From positions 62,001 to 126,000 of the forward strand of contig JALGPX010000001.1 in NCBI GenBank assembly GCA_023515795.1: a DNA stretch of 64,000 nucleotides, in the 5' to 3' direction. Positions within the stretch are counted from its first letter, which is position 1; every line of letters starts with the position of its first letter. Under the pieces are notes generated by a model that saw only the letters and a program-made list of their open reading frames with translations, searched no databases and was not told the origin of the DNA. This stretch comes from Amoeboaphelidium occidentale (Eukaryota; Aphelidiomycota; Aphelidea). This document shows, piece by piece, positions 48,478 to 59,289 of the stretch. Position numbers and translations under genes: made by a program.

Positions 48478-51268
48478 TTATTTCTTTTTCCCAATACTCA
48501 TTCCCATCCTAACCAAAGTTTCCATGTTTTGCTCTGAATTATTCTTCAAGTCTTCGTCCCAAACAATAGCATCCTTCTTGAAAAATAGAAGAATAGTTGA
48601 GCCGCCAAAAGCAAAGTATCCATGCTCGTCACCTTTCTTAACACTTTCCCCTGTCTTGGATGTAACTTTGATAGAACCAACCATCATGGCGCCGATCATA
48701 ACATAAGCAACCTTCCCATAAGTTGGAGATTCAATGATGGAATAAGCCCTAGTATTCTCCGAGTAAACAGATATAAAAGGAATTCTGATGGCCATAGGAT
48801 TTACTGTGTAGTATTCTCCTTCGATAAAAACGGGATCAGCAGAAACAGTACCGTCAACGGGATGATGAAAACGATGATAATCTTGAGGTGCCAATCTACA
48901 AATACACATGGAGCCACCATCAAAGTAATCGGCTAAATCCTTGTTTTTGAACAAGGTTTCCAAATTAAAGCTTTCACCTTTTATCCATAATCTTTTTGCG
49001 GCATCATTACTCTCGAAAACACCAAGTCTACAGTCCGCCGGGGAAACAATACTAGTTGGATCAGTGTCAATAACTCTAGCACCAGGTATCAATTTTCTGT
49101 AAAAGAATTCGTTGAAGTTATTAAAGTTCGCAGCCAGGAAGTTTTGGTCCAGAAGCCATTCAAGTGTATCATTCTCTTCGATGGCCTTCAAGGCGATGGC
49201 ATTATCAGCATAAAATTCTTTTGGAGGGACTTTGTAATAGACTTCATTCATTTCGAGCCGATGAAATTTCACAAAGTGATCAATTTCTTTAACAGAATTT
49301 GGATCGTTGAATTTTTGGCCTTGCTTTACAGACATATTCTTCAAAAGAGTCTTTACACGCTGTAAATCAATAACAGAAGTTCCTTGATACATAATACGGA
49401 TACCAAGTCGAATGTAAGTTGGCATTTTCTCTTCTACAACTTCCCCAGTGTTTCTAAGCTGAACAAGAATGTTTGCATTTGCCTTTTCAGGTGTGTAAGA
49501 TCCAAATGTGACATACGACGCAATGCGAGAATACCATCTCCTTTGCGCATACGCCTCTGTAAGATAACCGCCAAGCAAAAAACTTCTGAGGTTTCTAGTC
49601 TTGTCGCCATAGATACACAAAGCCATATGATTAATAACATCAAAAAGATCAATACCGTTCTTAGCCGTACCATTCGTTTTGCTTTCAGCTTCTCGACTTC
49701 CTTTTCTTGCAGTCGTATGAATTGACCAAGTGAAGAACTTCTCTGAGCAGAAAGGACAAGAATTATTCTGGACTTTCAAAACAGTCTTTTCCGCAGTATC
49801 AAATAATTCTTTTTCCATTGCCGCAACCAAATCAGCCACAGGAACCTCGTCATTTATTGACCAGCCATACTTTGAGAAAAAACTTACGGCTACTTCATCA
49901 GAGGATTTAAACGCTAAACTTTCAAGCGCAGTTTCGAATTCAATCTTATTCAAAGTTCCTGATTTGTTTGTATCATATTCATCAAAAATACTACTCCACA
50001 TCAATTTTCTCATTTCCTCATAACTTGAGTAAGTGAATCTCAATGTAAGCGTGGAATTGTATTTCTTGAAGCGCTGATCGAGATTCAGTGAATATTCTTT
50101 CTCTAGCATATCCTGACGTAAAACACCATCAAGATTTCTCTCCAGAAACGGAGTGATTTCATCTTTCAAGACAAAAGATACACTTCCTACAAAATCGTTG
50201 TTCGTGATGCTATCAAAGTCATAAACAGACGCTTTCAGTGCAAAACCCATTTGAGATTTCTTAACATTGAAAAACAGCACTTCACCCCAACTTGGATTTA
50301 AAGTATGTCTTTTGAAGCGAGTTTTAAACGACTTCTTACCAAATGATACCACAACAAAAGGATCCATATCAAATCGACCAGGAATGGATGATTTCTGTTT
50401 AGGGAGGTCTTTAGCAGAAACAACTTCAACTTTCAATAAACCATCAAAATCCCTTTTCAAGTCAATTACATCTGATGAGATCGGAATAGAATCTTCAAGG
50501 CTACTTCTACGAGAATCAGAATCTGGCGCCTGTTCAGCAGGAGAATGAACTCCGCTGAACTCCATATTTCCAACAGGAAGTGAAGCTTGACTACCACCTC
50601 TTTTCAAAGTTGTGTAATGATCAACTGTTAATCTATCGAAAGGATCATTCTCTTGTAATGAATGACCATTAGCATCAGCCATTCTAATCTCCTCAGCAAC
50701 AGGATGCAAACCTTTCTTCTCTAAGCGATCCCAAAGCGGATGAGACATTATCGGTTTGGTGTGCTTCCACCCGATCTTTACCAGCACCTCACCAAGATCA
50801 TTATTATTTAGCGCAGCTTCCTGATTGTGAGCCAAGCCACATTGCAACTTGTACCAAACAGGCTGTTCAGATTCAAAACTAAAATCGTAACCATCGGAAG
50901 GCTTAAAATCCATAAGAGGAATACAAACTTCGCCCATGTAATCCTTTCCAAAGAAGTCCTTGTCCCATACGAACTAAAACATTCCGGTAAATGCCTCCCT
51001 CCGGAACTTACGATATGTATCCTTTCTGCGTCAAACTTCTCATTCAAATCGAATCTTAAGGTTTCTTTCCATACCGGATTAAGCGTCTTTTGTATAGATT
51101 TTGTCTGTTTCTTTACTTTCCCAACTTTAACAACGGCAAGAGGATCCGATAGACCTTTTCAAAAACACTTAAGGAAACTTTACAAATAAGGCAGATACCA
51201 TTAGGATCACGACTTGTAAGATTTCTGCCTTCCAAGACTTCCACCATTAATGATGCCTGGCCGCCCAT
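48478..51268 (-). CDS. PSD2: Phosphatidylserine decarboxylase with two C2 domains and EF-hand (Psd2 type)
   Basis: This enzyme makes phosphatidylethanolamine from phosphatidylserine at endosome/Golgi membranes. I join 51199-51268, 51012-51154 and 48478-50973 across 44- and 38-nt introns for 902 residues. The splices rebuild the first C2 domain (SLMVEVLEGRNLTSRDPNG|LSDPLAVVKVG ... IHI|FVWDKDFFGKDYMG). A second C2 domain is near residues 255-370 (LKVEVVSAKDLP). An EF-hand-like loop lies near 420 (FDEYDTNKSGTLNKIEFE). The catalytic half has HRFHHPVDG and the self-cleavage motif GGST near 861-864, which in this family is processed to the pyruvoyl group. The stop TAA overlaps a minus-strand AATAAA (48477-48482). 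Confidence 0.93.
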
Positions 51269-51379
51269 TTGTGAATGTCTGAGCGCTGGTGAAACTTGAA
51301 TGAATAGAAAAGGCTTGATTGAGACTTCAAAACAAAAACAGGGTTTCCTTACGACGACCATCCAACTCAGCTTAGCAGA

Positions 51380-52799
51380 ATGGTAACATCCTCCTTTAAA
51401 ACTTTGCGCCTGAACTTTAAATTATGTTTAGGGACAAAATCAGTCGTTACCTCCGGGATTTCCAGGTGGAAACCAAAAGAAGGATGAAAAGAAGGAGAAG
51501 AAGAAATGGGAACCACCAGCTGGGCCAACCAGAGTGGGTAAAAAGAAGAGAAAGGGACCAGACCCTACGAATAGACTTCCAGCTGTGTTCCCTTCTACTC
51601 GCTGCAAGCTCAAACTGCTGAGGGGCGAGCGTATCAAAGATTATTTGTTGCTGGAAGAGGAATTTGTAGTTAACCAGGAGCGCTTAAAGCCTAGAGAAGA
51701 AAAGAACCAGGAAGAACGAAATCAAGTCGATTCGCTTAGGGGCAGTCCGTTAGGTGTCGCTACTTTGGAAGAAATTGTTGACGATGACCATGCGATTGTT
51801 TCTGCTGCGACTGGGCCTGAGTATTATGTTTCTATATTAAGTGTCGTTGATAAGGATCTATTAGAACCAGGCTGTACTGTATTGGTTCATCATAAAACAA
51901 TGTCTGTTGTTGGTGTGTTACAGGATGATGCTGATCCAATGGTCAGTGTTATGAAGTTGGAGAAGGCACCTACAGAAAGTTACGCTGATATTGGTGGTTT
52001 AGATCAACAGATTCAAGAAATTAAGGAATCTGTAGAGTTACCATTGACACATCCAGAGTTGTATGAAGAAATGGGTATTCGACCTCCAAAAGGCGTTATT
52101 CTTTATGGTCCACCTGGTACTGGTAAGACTCTTTTGGCTAAGGCTGTTGCCAACCAGACATCTGCTACTTTCTTGCGTGTTGTTGGTTCTGAGTTGATTC
52201 AAAAGTATTTGGGTGAAGGGCCAAAGTTGGTTCGTGAGCTCTTCAAGGTGGCTGAAGAAAATGCGCCTGCAATTGTATTCATTGATGAAATCGATGTAAG
52301 CTTTTTTTGAAATTTAAATGATGTTCTTACTTTTGTTAAGGCTGTTGGTACAAAGAGATACGATTCCAACTCTGGAGGTGAAAAGGAAATCCAGAGAACC
52401 ATGTTGGAACTTTTGAATCAGTTGGATGGATTTGATTCCCGTGGAGATGTTAAAGTCATCATGGCCACAAACAGAATTGATACCTTAGATCCTGCTCTTA
52501 TCAGACCTGGTAGAATCGACAGGAAGATTGAATTTCCACTGCCTGATGTTAAAACAAAGCGCAGAATTTTCGGCATTCATACCGGAAAAATGACTCTTAG
52601 TGAAGATGTTGACTTGGAGGAATTCATCATGTCAAAGGATGATCTTAGCGGTGCTGATATCAAGGCTATTTGTACTGAAGCTGGACTATTAGCTCTAAGA
52701 GAACGCAGAATGAAAGTATGTGCAGATGATTTCAAGAAGGCTCGCGAGAAGGTTTTATACTCCAAAAAGGAAGGCGTTCCAGAAGGTTTATACTTGTAA
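51380..52799 (+). CDS. RPT2: 26S proteasome regulatory ATPase Rpt2
   Basis: Rpt2 is the AAA+ ATPase of the 19S base that opens the 20S gate. I join 51380-51382 (the ATG alone), 51432-52295 and 52341-52799 across 49- and 45-nt introns for 441 residues. The splice yields [20 protein letters not shown], with Gly2 as the N-myristoylation site conserved in Rpt2. Walker A is GPPGTGKT and Walker B is IVFIDEID, at the second splice ([16 protein letters not shown]). The SRH region is [22 protein letters not shown]. The C-terminal HbYX-like motif is GLYL, expected for gate opening. The start is fixed by the family N-terminus. Divergent from PSD2, with 111 bp between ATGs. Confidence 0.96.
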
Positions 52800-52874
52800 G
52801 AAAGTCTTGTGGAAAAACAGCGATGCTAAAAATAAACCGCGATCATTTTTCAATCAAGTATTGTTTGAAGTAGC

Positions 52875-55068
52875 ATGTCAAGTTCTGTAGCTGTCGAAGG
52901 CACTGTCACAATCTTGCAGAGGGCAACTGGATTCTTTAGCTTCTGGAATAAAACCACTCCATCTTATGCTAAACTCGTTGACTCAGTTCTTCATGTATAC
53001 TCTTCAAAGAGCACGGTAATATTGATCATGATGATCCGTGGACACTAACCTTTCAGCTCATCCCGACTACTTCATTGTATTTGAATGAATATGATTACGA
53101 AGTGTTACAACTATCTGATTATGTAAATGGAATCGCTATATCAAAGATGTTGCAACACGGAACAGCTGAGACTGTCATTGAGATGATACTCCCCGGCGAG
53201 ACGGAAATGTTCAGCTGGATGAAGAATCTTATAAGAATTCAAGCATTGAAGCAGAATAAGGCGGGTGATCATAGCCTTGTTGAGACGGTAAGATCATCTA
53301 TTTTATGCCAATATCTTATTATGATAGACTGGACCTCTGGCTGCACTTTCAAGGGCATTTAGCGAGTCAAGCAAGGTTCCCAAGATGTCGATTACATTTC
53401 AAAGCGCTGTCACGATAGTTGTAGTATTAAAAAGAGGTTTGAAACGTCGCAGAAGTCGTAATGCTGCAATCTTGATCCAGTCTCTACTGCGAATGCACAT
53501 TCAAAGACAGGCGTACAAGACAAGACTTGATCAGATAGTCACTGTTCAATCTTTAGTGAGGAGATGGCTGCACAGAAATGACCTTCATAATCTAAAATTG
53601 GAAGCATTAGTTAATAAGTACCAACCGCAGCGTACCAGGATCGTGATGGAAATATACGCGACGGAATCGAATTATATTCAGCAACTAGACACCCTTGTCA
53701 AAGTTTTCATGAAGCCCTTAAAAGCTTTGGAGAAAAAGGCTGGCGTAACATCGGATCAGATCATCCAAATATTTGGAAATGTTGATGATATTGTGGAGAA
53801 GCACAGACTGTTTTATGCAGATTTAAGCAAAGCTGTAGAATCATTCAATGAAAATTCTATAGTGTCTGATGCGTTCATTAAGATGACTGAATGGCTGGCT
53901 ATTTACATTCCATATTGCAATAATTTTGATGAAGCGAAAGCTACTCTCGCGAAATGTCAGAAAATACCTGCTTTTCAGAGCTTCATCGAAACGGTTGATG
54001 CTGTTAAAACGTTGAAGAGACTGGATATTAATTCATTTCTGATCCTTCCAGTACAAAGGATTCCAAGATATGAATTATTGTTAAAGGATCTTATAAAGAA
54101 AACGTGGGATACTCATCCTGACTATGATAATTTAAATGTTGCGCTTGGAAAGATAAGAGAAGCCGCAAAACAAGTGAACCGAGCCAAATCTTACAATGAG
54201 AGCAAACACAGAATTGCATCAATTCAGTCTCACATACATACAGCAAGACCTTTATCTTCAGGAAGTCAAACATTATCTCTTGGCTCTATTAAGTTTGGCG
54301 ATTCATCTAACCAGCTAGAGCAGAGGTATGTTGGCGAGGGTCCATTGGTTTATCAGGAACTGCGTAAAGTCATAGGCAAAGGCAAATCTGTGACTGCAAT
54401 CCACGACATTGATGATATTCTAGCACAAGACGATGACAATACAACTAGTAATTTTACGCTCACTCACTCAACTAATTTTAGATTTCTCCTACGAAAAAGA
54501 AGGTAAAGAAATCCAAGTATACGGTTTCCTGTTTCATGATACACTAGTCCTTACAAAAAGAGGAAAGCAGAACGATCTTTCCTTAAAATTAAGCGGACCA
54601 AACAGGCGTGCAACATTTAAGTATGATCATTTCCTGAACATATCTTTAGAAAGGGCATCTTTGGATAATGCGTCTGTTGTGGAGAAAAGCAAAGAGAACA
54701 GTTTTGTTCTTCAGTCGGCGGATGAAAGGTATCACAAGTTTCAAGCTGAAAACGCGGAATCCAGAAAGAAATGGATAAATGATATACAAGAAGCTTTTGA
54801 TCAATTATCCAAAGCTCAAGAAGTTTCCATAGCAGCTGATATTTCAGATTTATTATCAACCAGTTCGATAGCTGAACTCGAAGAACCAAAAGATATGTTG
54901 GACATTGAGAGTCATTACAGTTCTAATGCGAGCTCAATTAAAAGTCCTTCTGGACCATCAAAAGAGAAGTCGAAGTTGTTTCCAAAACTTTTCAGGAGTA
55001 GTGATACTCTAGACTTACCAAAACAGAAGGGCAATAAGAAAGGCTCTCACTTGGCCCTGAACCAGTGA
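52875..55068 (+). CDS. RhoGEF with PH-like, IQ, DH and PH domains
   Basis: I join 52875-53015, 53057-53287, 53328-54447 and 54482-55068 across introns of 41, 40 and 34 nt, giving 692 residues. Residues of about 5-110 are a PH-like domain (VEGTVTILQRATGFFSFW ... ETEMFSWMKNLIRI). Residues of about 160-200 contain IQ motifs (AAILIQSLLRMHIQRQAY, IVTVQSLVRRWL). The DH domain follows (about 225-405, ATESNYIQQLDTLVKVFMKP and FLILPVQRIPRYELLLKDLI). The last domain is a PH domain (about 500-610, FLFHDTLVLTKRG ... ESRKKWINDIQEAF). DH-PH modules activate Rho-family GTPases; IQ motifs suggest calmodulin binding. The 34-nt intron is well supported by PH continuity. Specific GTPase unknown. Confidence 0.85.
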
Positions 55069-55096
55069 TATAATAGACGATAAACGGATAATTTTA

Positions 55097-55602
55097 TTAC
55101 TGTTTCTTGTACTTGACCATTTCCAATGCTGCATAAGCCCAATCCTTGCCGTGATTATGTGATCCTTCCAACAAGCCAGCTCGCGCTTCAGCCTGTTCCT
55201 CAGTCAGACACGTCAACACTCCAAAAATCACAGGGCACATAGTTTCAAGCTGAACCCTCATTAGACCATCACTTACAGCAGACGAAATGTACTCAAAATG
55301 CATTGTTTGGCCCTTAATAAGAACACCAATAGTAATTATTGCATCGTGCTTGAAAGTGACAGCTAGAGACTTTGCAGCAAATGGAAGCTCATAAGATCCC
55401 GGAACCGCGTGTACTTCTACAACGGAATCAAACTCTTTGAGGACACTGATTGTCTCTTGAACCAATGCACCAACAACCTTCTCATTCCATCGTGTGTGGA
55501 CTATTGATGGTGAATACTTTGGCAAGTAAAATTACTTATTGCGATGTTTTTTCCACGCGGCAGCAAATGCAAAGGCGGCGACTGAACTCCTGTTCCGACC
55601 AT
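55097..55602 (-). CDS. RIB4: 6,7-dimethyl-8-ribityllumazine synthase
   Basis: This enzyme condenses a pyrimidine and 3,4-dihydroxy-2-butanone 4-phosphate in riboflavin synthesis. I join 55536-55602 and 55097-55500 across a 35-nt intron (GTAATT...ATCAATAG) for 156 residues. The splice restores NIAI|IHTRWNEKVVGALV, the start of the core. Active-site features are VHAVPGSYELPFAA, IITIGVLIKGQTMHFEYI and PVIFGVLTCLTEEQAEAR. LLEGSHNHGKDWAYAALEM gives the C-terminal helix. The frame without the intron starts only with TTG. The stop overlaps a minus-strand AATAAA (55093-55098). The GEF gene converges with 28 bp between stops. Confidence 0.94.
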
Positions 55603-55957
55603 TCTGCGATTGTGACGTCTTTTTGATGAAAAGAAGGAAGGTTGAGGTGTATCAACTTTAAAGAAACTGAAATTTATTACTTAGCCAGGATGTTAGTTTC
55701 GGAACAGCACATCGCTGATCTTGATGTTTGAAGTATCTCTTAAAAGTAGGTTCGATCCTGACGATACCTCCATTAGGAAGCCACGGCAATGATAATTGAA
55801 CAAGGCCTTCGTTTTGTAGTCTTACTGTATCGCCCTAAAACGGAGAGTTTGAGCTTCTTATTTAAAGCAGGACAAGACTTTGTGGCGCAGTAACGGCGAT
55901 CATTTGCGCCAACCCGTCGGTTCAGTATGGCAAAATGTTTTCTAAAGAAGAAACATA
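55603..55957. promoter_or_regulatory. Divergent intergenic region between RIB4 and the PD-(D/E)XK gene
   Basis: The interval contains a box-B-like GGTTCGATCC at 55750, but the flanking bases do not form a proper T arm or acceptor stem, so I do not call a tRNA. A TGACGTCT element lies near 55614-55621. No coding frame stands out. Confidence 0.35.
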
Positions 55958-56464
55958 ATGAACAGTGAAGAAGACGTGAAAGAATATTTGAAACGTAACC
56001 CGCCGTATTGGTGTTCTAAGTATCCGAAGCTCGTGGCTGAGGAATGGCATGTGAATTTCCCGTCGTCTCAAGATGGGATCGGAGATTTAGTTTTCTCCGA
56101 CGCGTCGGAATCTAAGTATTTGGTTGTAGAGGTGAAATATCTCAATCCCAGATCAGGCGGAACGGCTAGGGCTTCTCGTAATTACGCTCGCCAGAAAGTA
56201 GAAGAGCAAGCGAAACGTTATGGAAAAGAGTGGGCGCGTAGATGTACAGGAAAAGAAGTCAAGGCTTGTGGATATTTGCATGCAGATACTCCGGAGTTGG
56301 CTGGTCCTTGGCTTATCCAAGAAGCTACTCAGGCAAGACCTTTGCAAACTGAACAGGATGCAGGTCAAGGATGGTTATTTAGTGCCATCGCTGGAGTAGC
56401 AGCCGTAGCAGCAACTACTTATCTGGCGAACGAATATACAAACAGGCAACAAAGAAGAAATTGA
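55958..56464 (+). CDS. PD-(D/E)XK nuclease-fold protein with C-terminal hydrophobic segment
   Basis: The 168-residue intronless protein has a helical N-terminus (EEDVKEYLKRNPPYW). EEWHVNFPSSQDGIGDLVFSD and KYLVVEVKYLN follow, which together look like the D and E-x-K residues of a PD-(D/E)XK nuclease. A basic helical stretch (RASRNYARQKVEEQAKRYGKEWARR) comes next. Near residues 143-158 lies a hydrophobic segment (LFSAIAGVAAVAATTYLA), so the protein may be anchored by its tail. It is not like a restriction enzyme next to a methylase; no methylase partner is seen. Role unknown. 39 bp downstream starts APC10, on the same strand. Confidence 0.6.
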   Translation: MNSEEDVKEYLKRNPPYWCSKYPKLVAEEWHVNFPSSQDGIGDLVFSDASESKYLVVEVKYLNPRSGGTARASRNYARQKVEEQAKRYGKEWARRCTGKEVKACGYLHADTPELAGPWLIQEATQARPLQTEQDAGQGWLFSAIAGVAAVAATTYLANEYTNRQQRRN

Positions 56465-56503
56465 AGTTAAATTCTTTGCAGAATAATGCTGATATGCGTA
56501 AAC

Positions 56504-57297
56504 ATGAAGTACAATAAAGAATCTCGTCTGTTTCAACAGAGTCTTGCTGTGAGTCAAACTTCTCGTTCAAACAGTGTCAGAATGCTCAGAATCAACAGCG
56601 GACAACAAGCGAGCAGTAGCAGCAATAGCCTTTTGGGAGTTCGGGAGACAAAAGAGAATAAAAACCGAAAGGAAATTGGAAAGTACGGCAAATGGACTGT
56701 TTCATCTTGTAAATCTGGATTCGGTGCAACTTTGTTACGGGATGGAAACTTGACGACGTTTTGGCAGTAAAATTCTTTAGCGCTTTTGGTCAGCTAACTT
56801 ATCATGTAAAGATCGGATGGCCCACAGCCTCATTTTATAAATGTTCAGTTCCAAAAGAAGATAAACTTGGGCGTAACCATTCTTCATGAGTTTGCGCTGA
56901 TCATGTAGACAGTTTCACTGTATTTGGACTATAAACAGGATGAAAGTTATACACCCAACAAGATTCTTATAAAAGCTGGGACAGATCATCGTAATGCTCA
57001 TGTAATTTCGAGCTCTGTGAGTGTTAGTTCTAATTGAACAATTAGGAAATCACGACGGTTGAGTTACAAGAACCGATCGGATGGCAGGACATCGACCTAC
57101 GAGTAGATGACGGAGATGAAGGAGAAGGTAGTGAACCTTTACAAGCGCACTTTGTTCAGATTTCCATTTTGACGAACCATCAGAATGGTAAAGATTCGCA
57201 CGTTCGACAAGTGAAAATCTACTCGCGAGATTCTGACTCTGAGAATATGGAAACACCACAAACGATGGAATTTCAGCATTTTTCCGTTATGCGGTAA
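56504..57297 (+). CDS. APC10: Anaphase-promoting complex subunit 10 (DOC domain)
   Basis: Apc10/Doc1 helps the APC/C ubiquitin ligase bind D-box substrates. I join 56504-56766, 56812-56872, 56909-57001 and 57046-57297 across introns of 45, 36 and 44 nt, giving 222 residues. The DOC domain has [55 protein letters not shown] and a conserved [20 protein letters not shown]. The first intron contains CAGCTAACTT, a branch-like site. The protein ends in arginine (FSVMR), like the family's C-terminal IR-type tail. An in-frame upstream ATG at 56486 would add MLICVN and is less likely. Confidence 0.93.
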
Positions 57298-57331
57298 AAT
57301 AGAATTCATTGATTATTTTGTTGCATGCGAT

Positions 57332-58418
57332 TTAAATACTCTTTGGATACGGAACCAAATTAACTGCTGAAACAACTCTGACCCGGTTATCATCATCTTC
57401 AAAAGTAACAGAGTACAGATACGATGGCTTTTAAAGATAAGATTTAAGGTAAACTGCGCTGAAAGATACCTTTGAAGCTGGTTCTACGACAATACCCTTG
57501 TAGAAGCAACTGGTATCAGGATACAATGCCAAAACTTCTGAGCCTGCTGGTAATACTTTGTCTGTAATTTTCCCTAGAGGTATCAGTGAGCTCAATGCCA
57601 GAATGTATTTTCTAGAGACATAGATTAGCAACTACACCACGACAATACTAAATCATACTCCTGAACAGCTTCATTCTCAAAATCAACTTCAGCATCTTCA
57701 ACTTCGTAAACATCTGGATTCTCAGATAAAAGCCTTCTAATAGTAGCCAGTATCCACATTGTCTGGCCTTCTTTTTCGACGCGAGCAACAACTTGTTTTC
57801 CTGATTCCAGTTTCGACGTAGATTCAGATTTCTGTGGCACAACAGAGGGTGCACCAACAGATGCAGACGCATAAGGTCCAGTAGGCAATGGTCCAGCTGT
57901 TTTACCTGAAACGCTTTTGGATACCGGCTTTTCTGGTTCAGTTTTACGCTTCTTACGTTTTGCCTCTACGAGATATGATCAGTATTCATATCGGCAACAC
58001 ACGAACAAACCTTCATGATCATCCACTGCACTCAACACCTCTGCCTCAAAACGTTGGTACATCAACAGCTTCTCTTGTATCTGAGCAATCAGTATTGCTT
58101 GTTGCTTGGCATTATCCAGAAATACTTGATAAGCTTTTTTGCACTTCTTTACATTTTTCACATTTAATCCTGAAGCATAAAAGGCATTAGGAATATTAGT
58201 GATCATTTACCAGTAGCCCTTCCAGTCTTTTGAATTTTAGTATGTATTTTGTTGATCGAAGCGCTGTGCGCTAGCTCCGCTTTCTTGAGCTCATTAAAAG
58301 ATTTTAGCATTAATGTTATTTCCGCCCATTCCTTTCGTTTCCTCTCTGTTTGCTCCGTATTTGCGCTGTCCGTAGAGGATTCAGCCTGTCGCTTTTTCTC
58401 TGGGGATTTGGATGCCAT
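57332..58418 (-). CDS. SGF29: SAGA-associated factor 29 (tandem Tudor)
   Basis: Sgf29 reads H3K4 methylation for the SAGA/ADA acetyltransferase complexes. I join five exons: 58211-58418, 58011-58169, 57659-57965, 57470-57611 and 57332-57427, giving 303 residues. Introns are 41, 45, 47 and 42 nt, one with a GTTTGT donor. The N-terminal half is helical (ERKRKEWAEITLMLKSFNEL). The tandem Tudor module is in the second half: GKQVVARVEKEGQTMWILATI, VYEVEDAEVDFENEAVQ|EKYILALSSLIPL, then VLALYPDTSCFYKGIVV and PSYLYSVTFEDDDN. The start MASKSPEKK is chosen because the longer frame begins with TTG and would overlap the next gene. Its stop lies 34 bp from APC10's. Confidence 0.87.
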
Positions 58419-58659
58419 CGGCTGATTCGACAAGGAAATTCCGCAGAAGTTGTCGATCCTTGTTTGAAATTGGCTAAGGAGAGTATCATGTGAATTACTG
58501 CTTAGCTTTCGTGTTAATTTAGGCTTCGGTGTGTCCCGTGGAAGATTTACTTGTGACGTTTGATAGGCGTTAATTGGAGGCTCTTGGTTGGATGCAGATT
58601 GCAACCACAATCACATAACCAAGCCAATCAGTTGTGTCCAGATAGAAGTTCTTCATAAA

Positions 58660-59277
58660 ATGAAAACATTCCTGGTATATTTCGCGTGTTTAGTTTCTGT
58701 CGTTTTTGCTAATTCAAGTGGTTCTCCTATTTGTGTTGATGATGCCTCAGCTATGGAAGGCGGTATGGGAAAGGTCCCAACTGAGTTTGCCAAGACCAAG
58801 GCCACATGGAGTGCTTCAAGCCTTAATTACACTGTAGGACAGAATATCAGCTTGAGAATGAGAAGTGACGCGATTCCGAGATCTTTCAAGGGATTGTTGC
58901 TGTTTGCTCAAACAGAAAACAAGACTTATGTTGGTAAATGGACAGCACCTCCTGGTTTCAAGCATTTGGATGATCAGTGTAAAGATAAAGGCGGCGCAGG
59001 AAGTACTCTTTCTCATGATGGTGAAGCGCTAAAGAACAGCACGATGATCTTTACTTGGGTCGCTCCAGATAAACCACAAGGTCCTGTTGAGATTCGTGGT
59101 ATTGTTGTATTTGGCGAAAAAGATCAATGGTTGGTATTTGACCCATTGAAAATTGATGGCCCTAAAGCTGAGGCAAAGTCTGATAAAGATGCCAAAAGCA
59201 GCAATGATGGAAACAAGTTGATGTTACAATCTGTTCTCTTTGCGCTAGTGTTCTCAATTATAATAAAGTTATGGTAA
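58660..59277 (+). CDS. Secreted Reeler-domain protein, probably GPI-anchored
   Basis: The 205-residue intronless protein has a signal peptide (MKTFLVYFACLVSVVFA). A Reeler-like domain follows (about residues 25-165): FKGLLLFAQTENKTYVGKW, the cysteine pair at PICVDD and DQCKDKGG, STLSHDGEALKNSTMIFTWVAP and a PVEIRGIVVFGEKDQWLVF strand. It ends with a low-complexity Lys/Ala/Asp spacer and a hydrophobic tail (LMLQSVLFALVFSIIIKLW), typical of a GPI-attachment signal. Reeler domains occur in extracellular and cell-surface proteins, and the ligand is unknown. The start at MKTF is chosen because the upstream in-frame ATG (58588) gives no signal peptide. Confidence 0.7.
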   Translation: MKTFLVYFACLVSVVFANSSGSPICVDDASAMEGGMGKVPTEFAKTKATWSASSLNYTVGQNISLRMRSDAIPRSFKGLLLFAQTENKTYVGKWTAPPGFKHLDDQCKDKGGAGSTLSHDGEALKNSTMIFTWVAPDKPQGPVEIRGIVVFGEKDQWLVFDPLKIDGPKAEAKSDKDAKSSNDGNKLMLQSVLFALVFSIIIKLW

Positions 59278-59289
59278 TTTCACGAAAAT

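Noticed and set aside
53385-54506. RhoGEF starting at the ATG of 53385 as a separate gene
   Set aside because: Splicing of 53287 to 53328 gives an unbroken frame from the upstream PH-like exons, so I treat them as one gene.
55740-55775. Box-B-like GGTTCGATCC suggesting a tRNA
   Set aside because: The flanking bases do not form a five-base-pair T stem, no matching acceptor stem is found at the right distance, and there is no box A.
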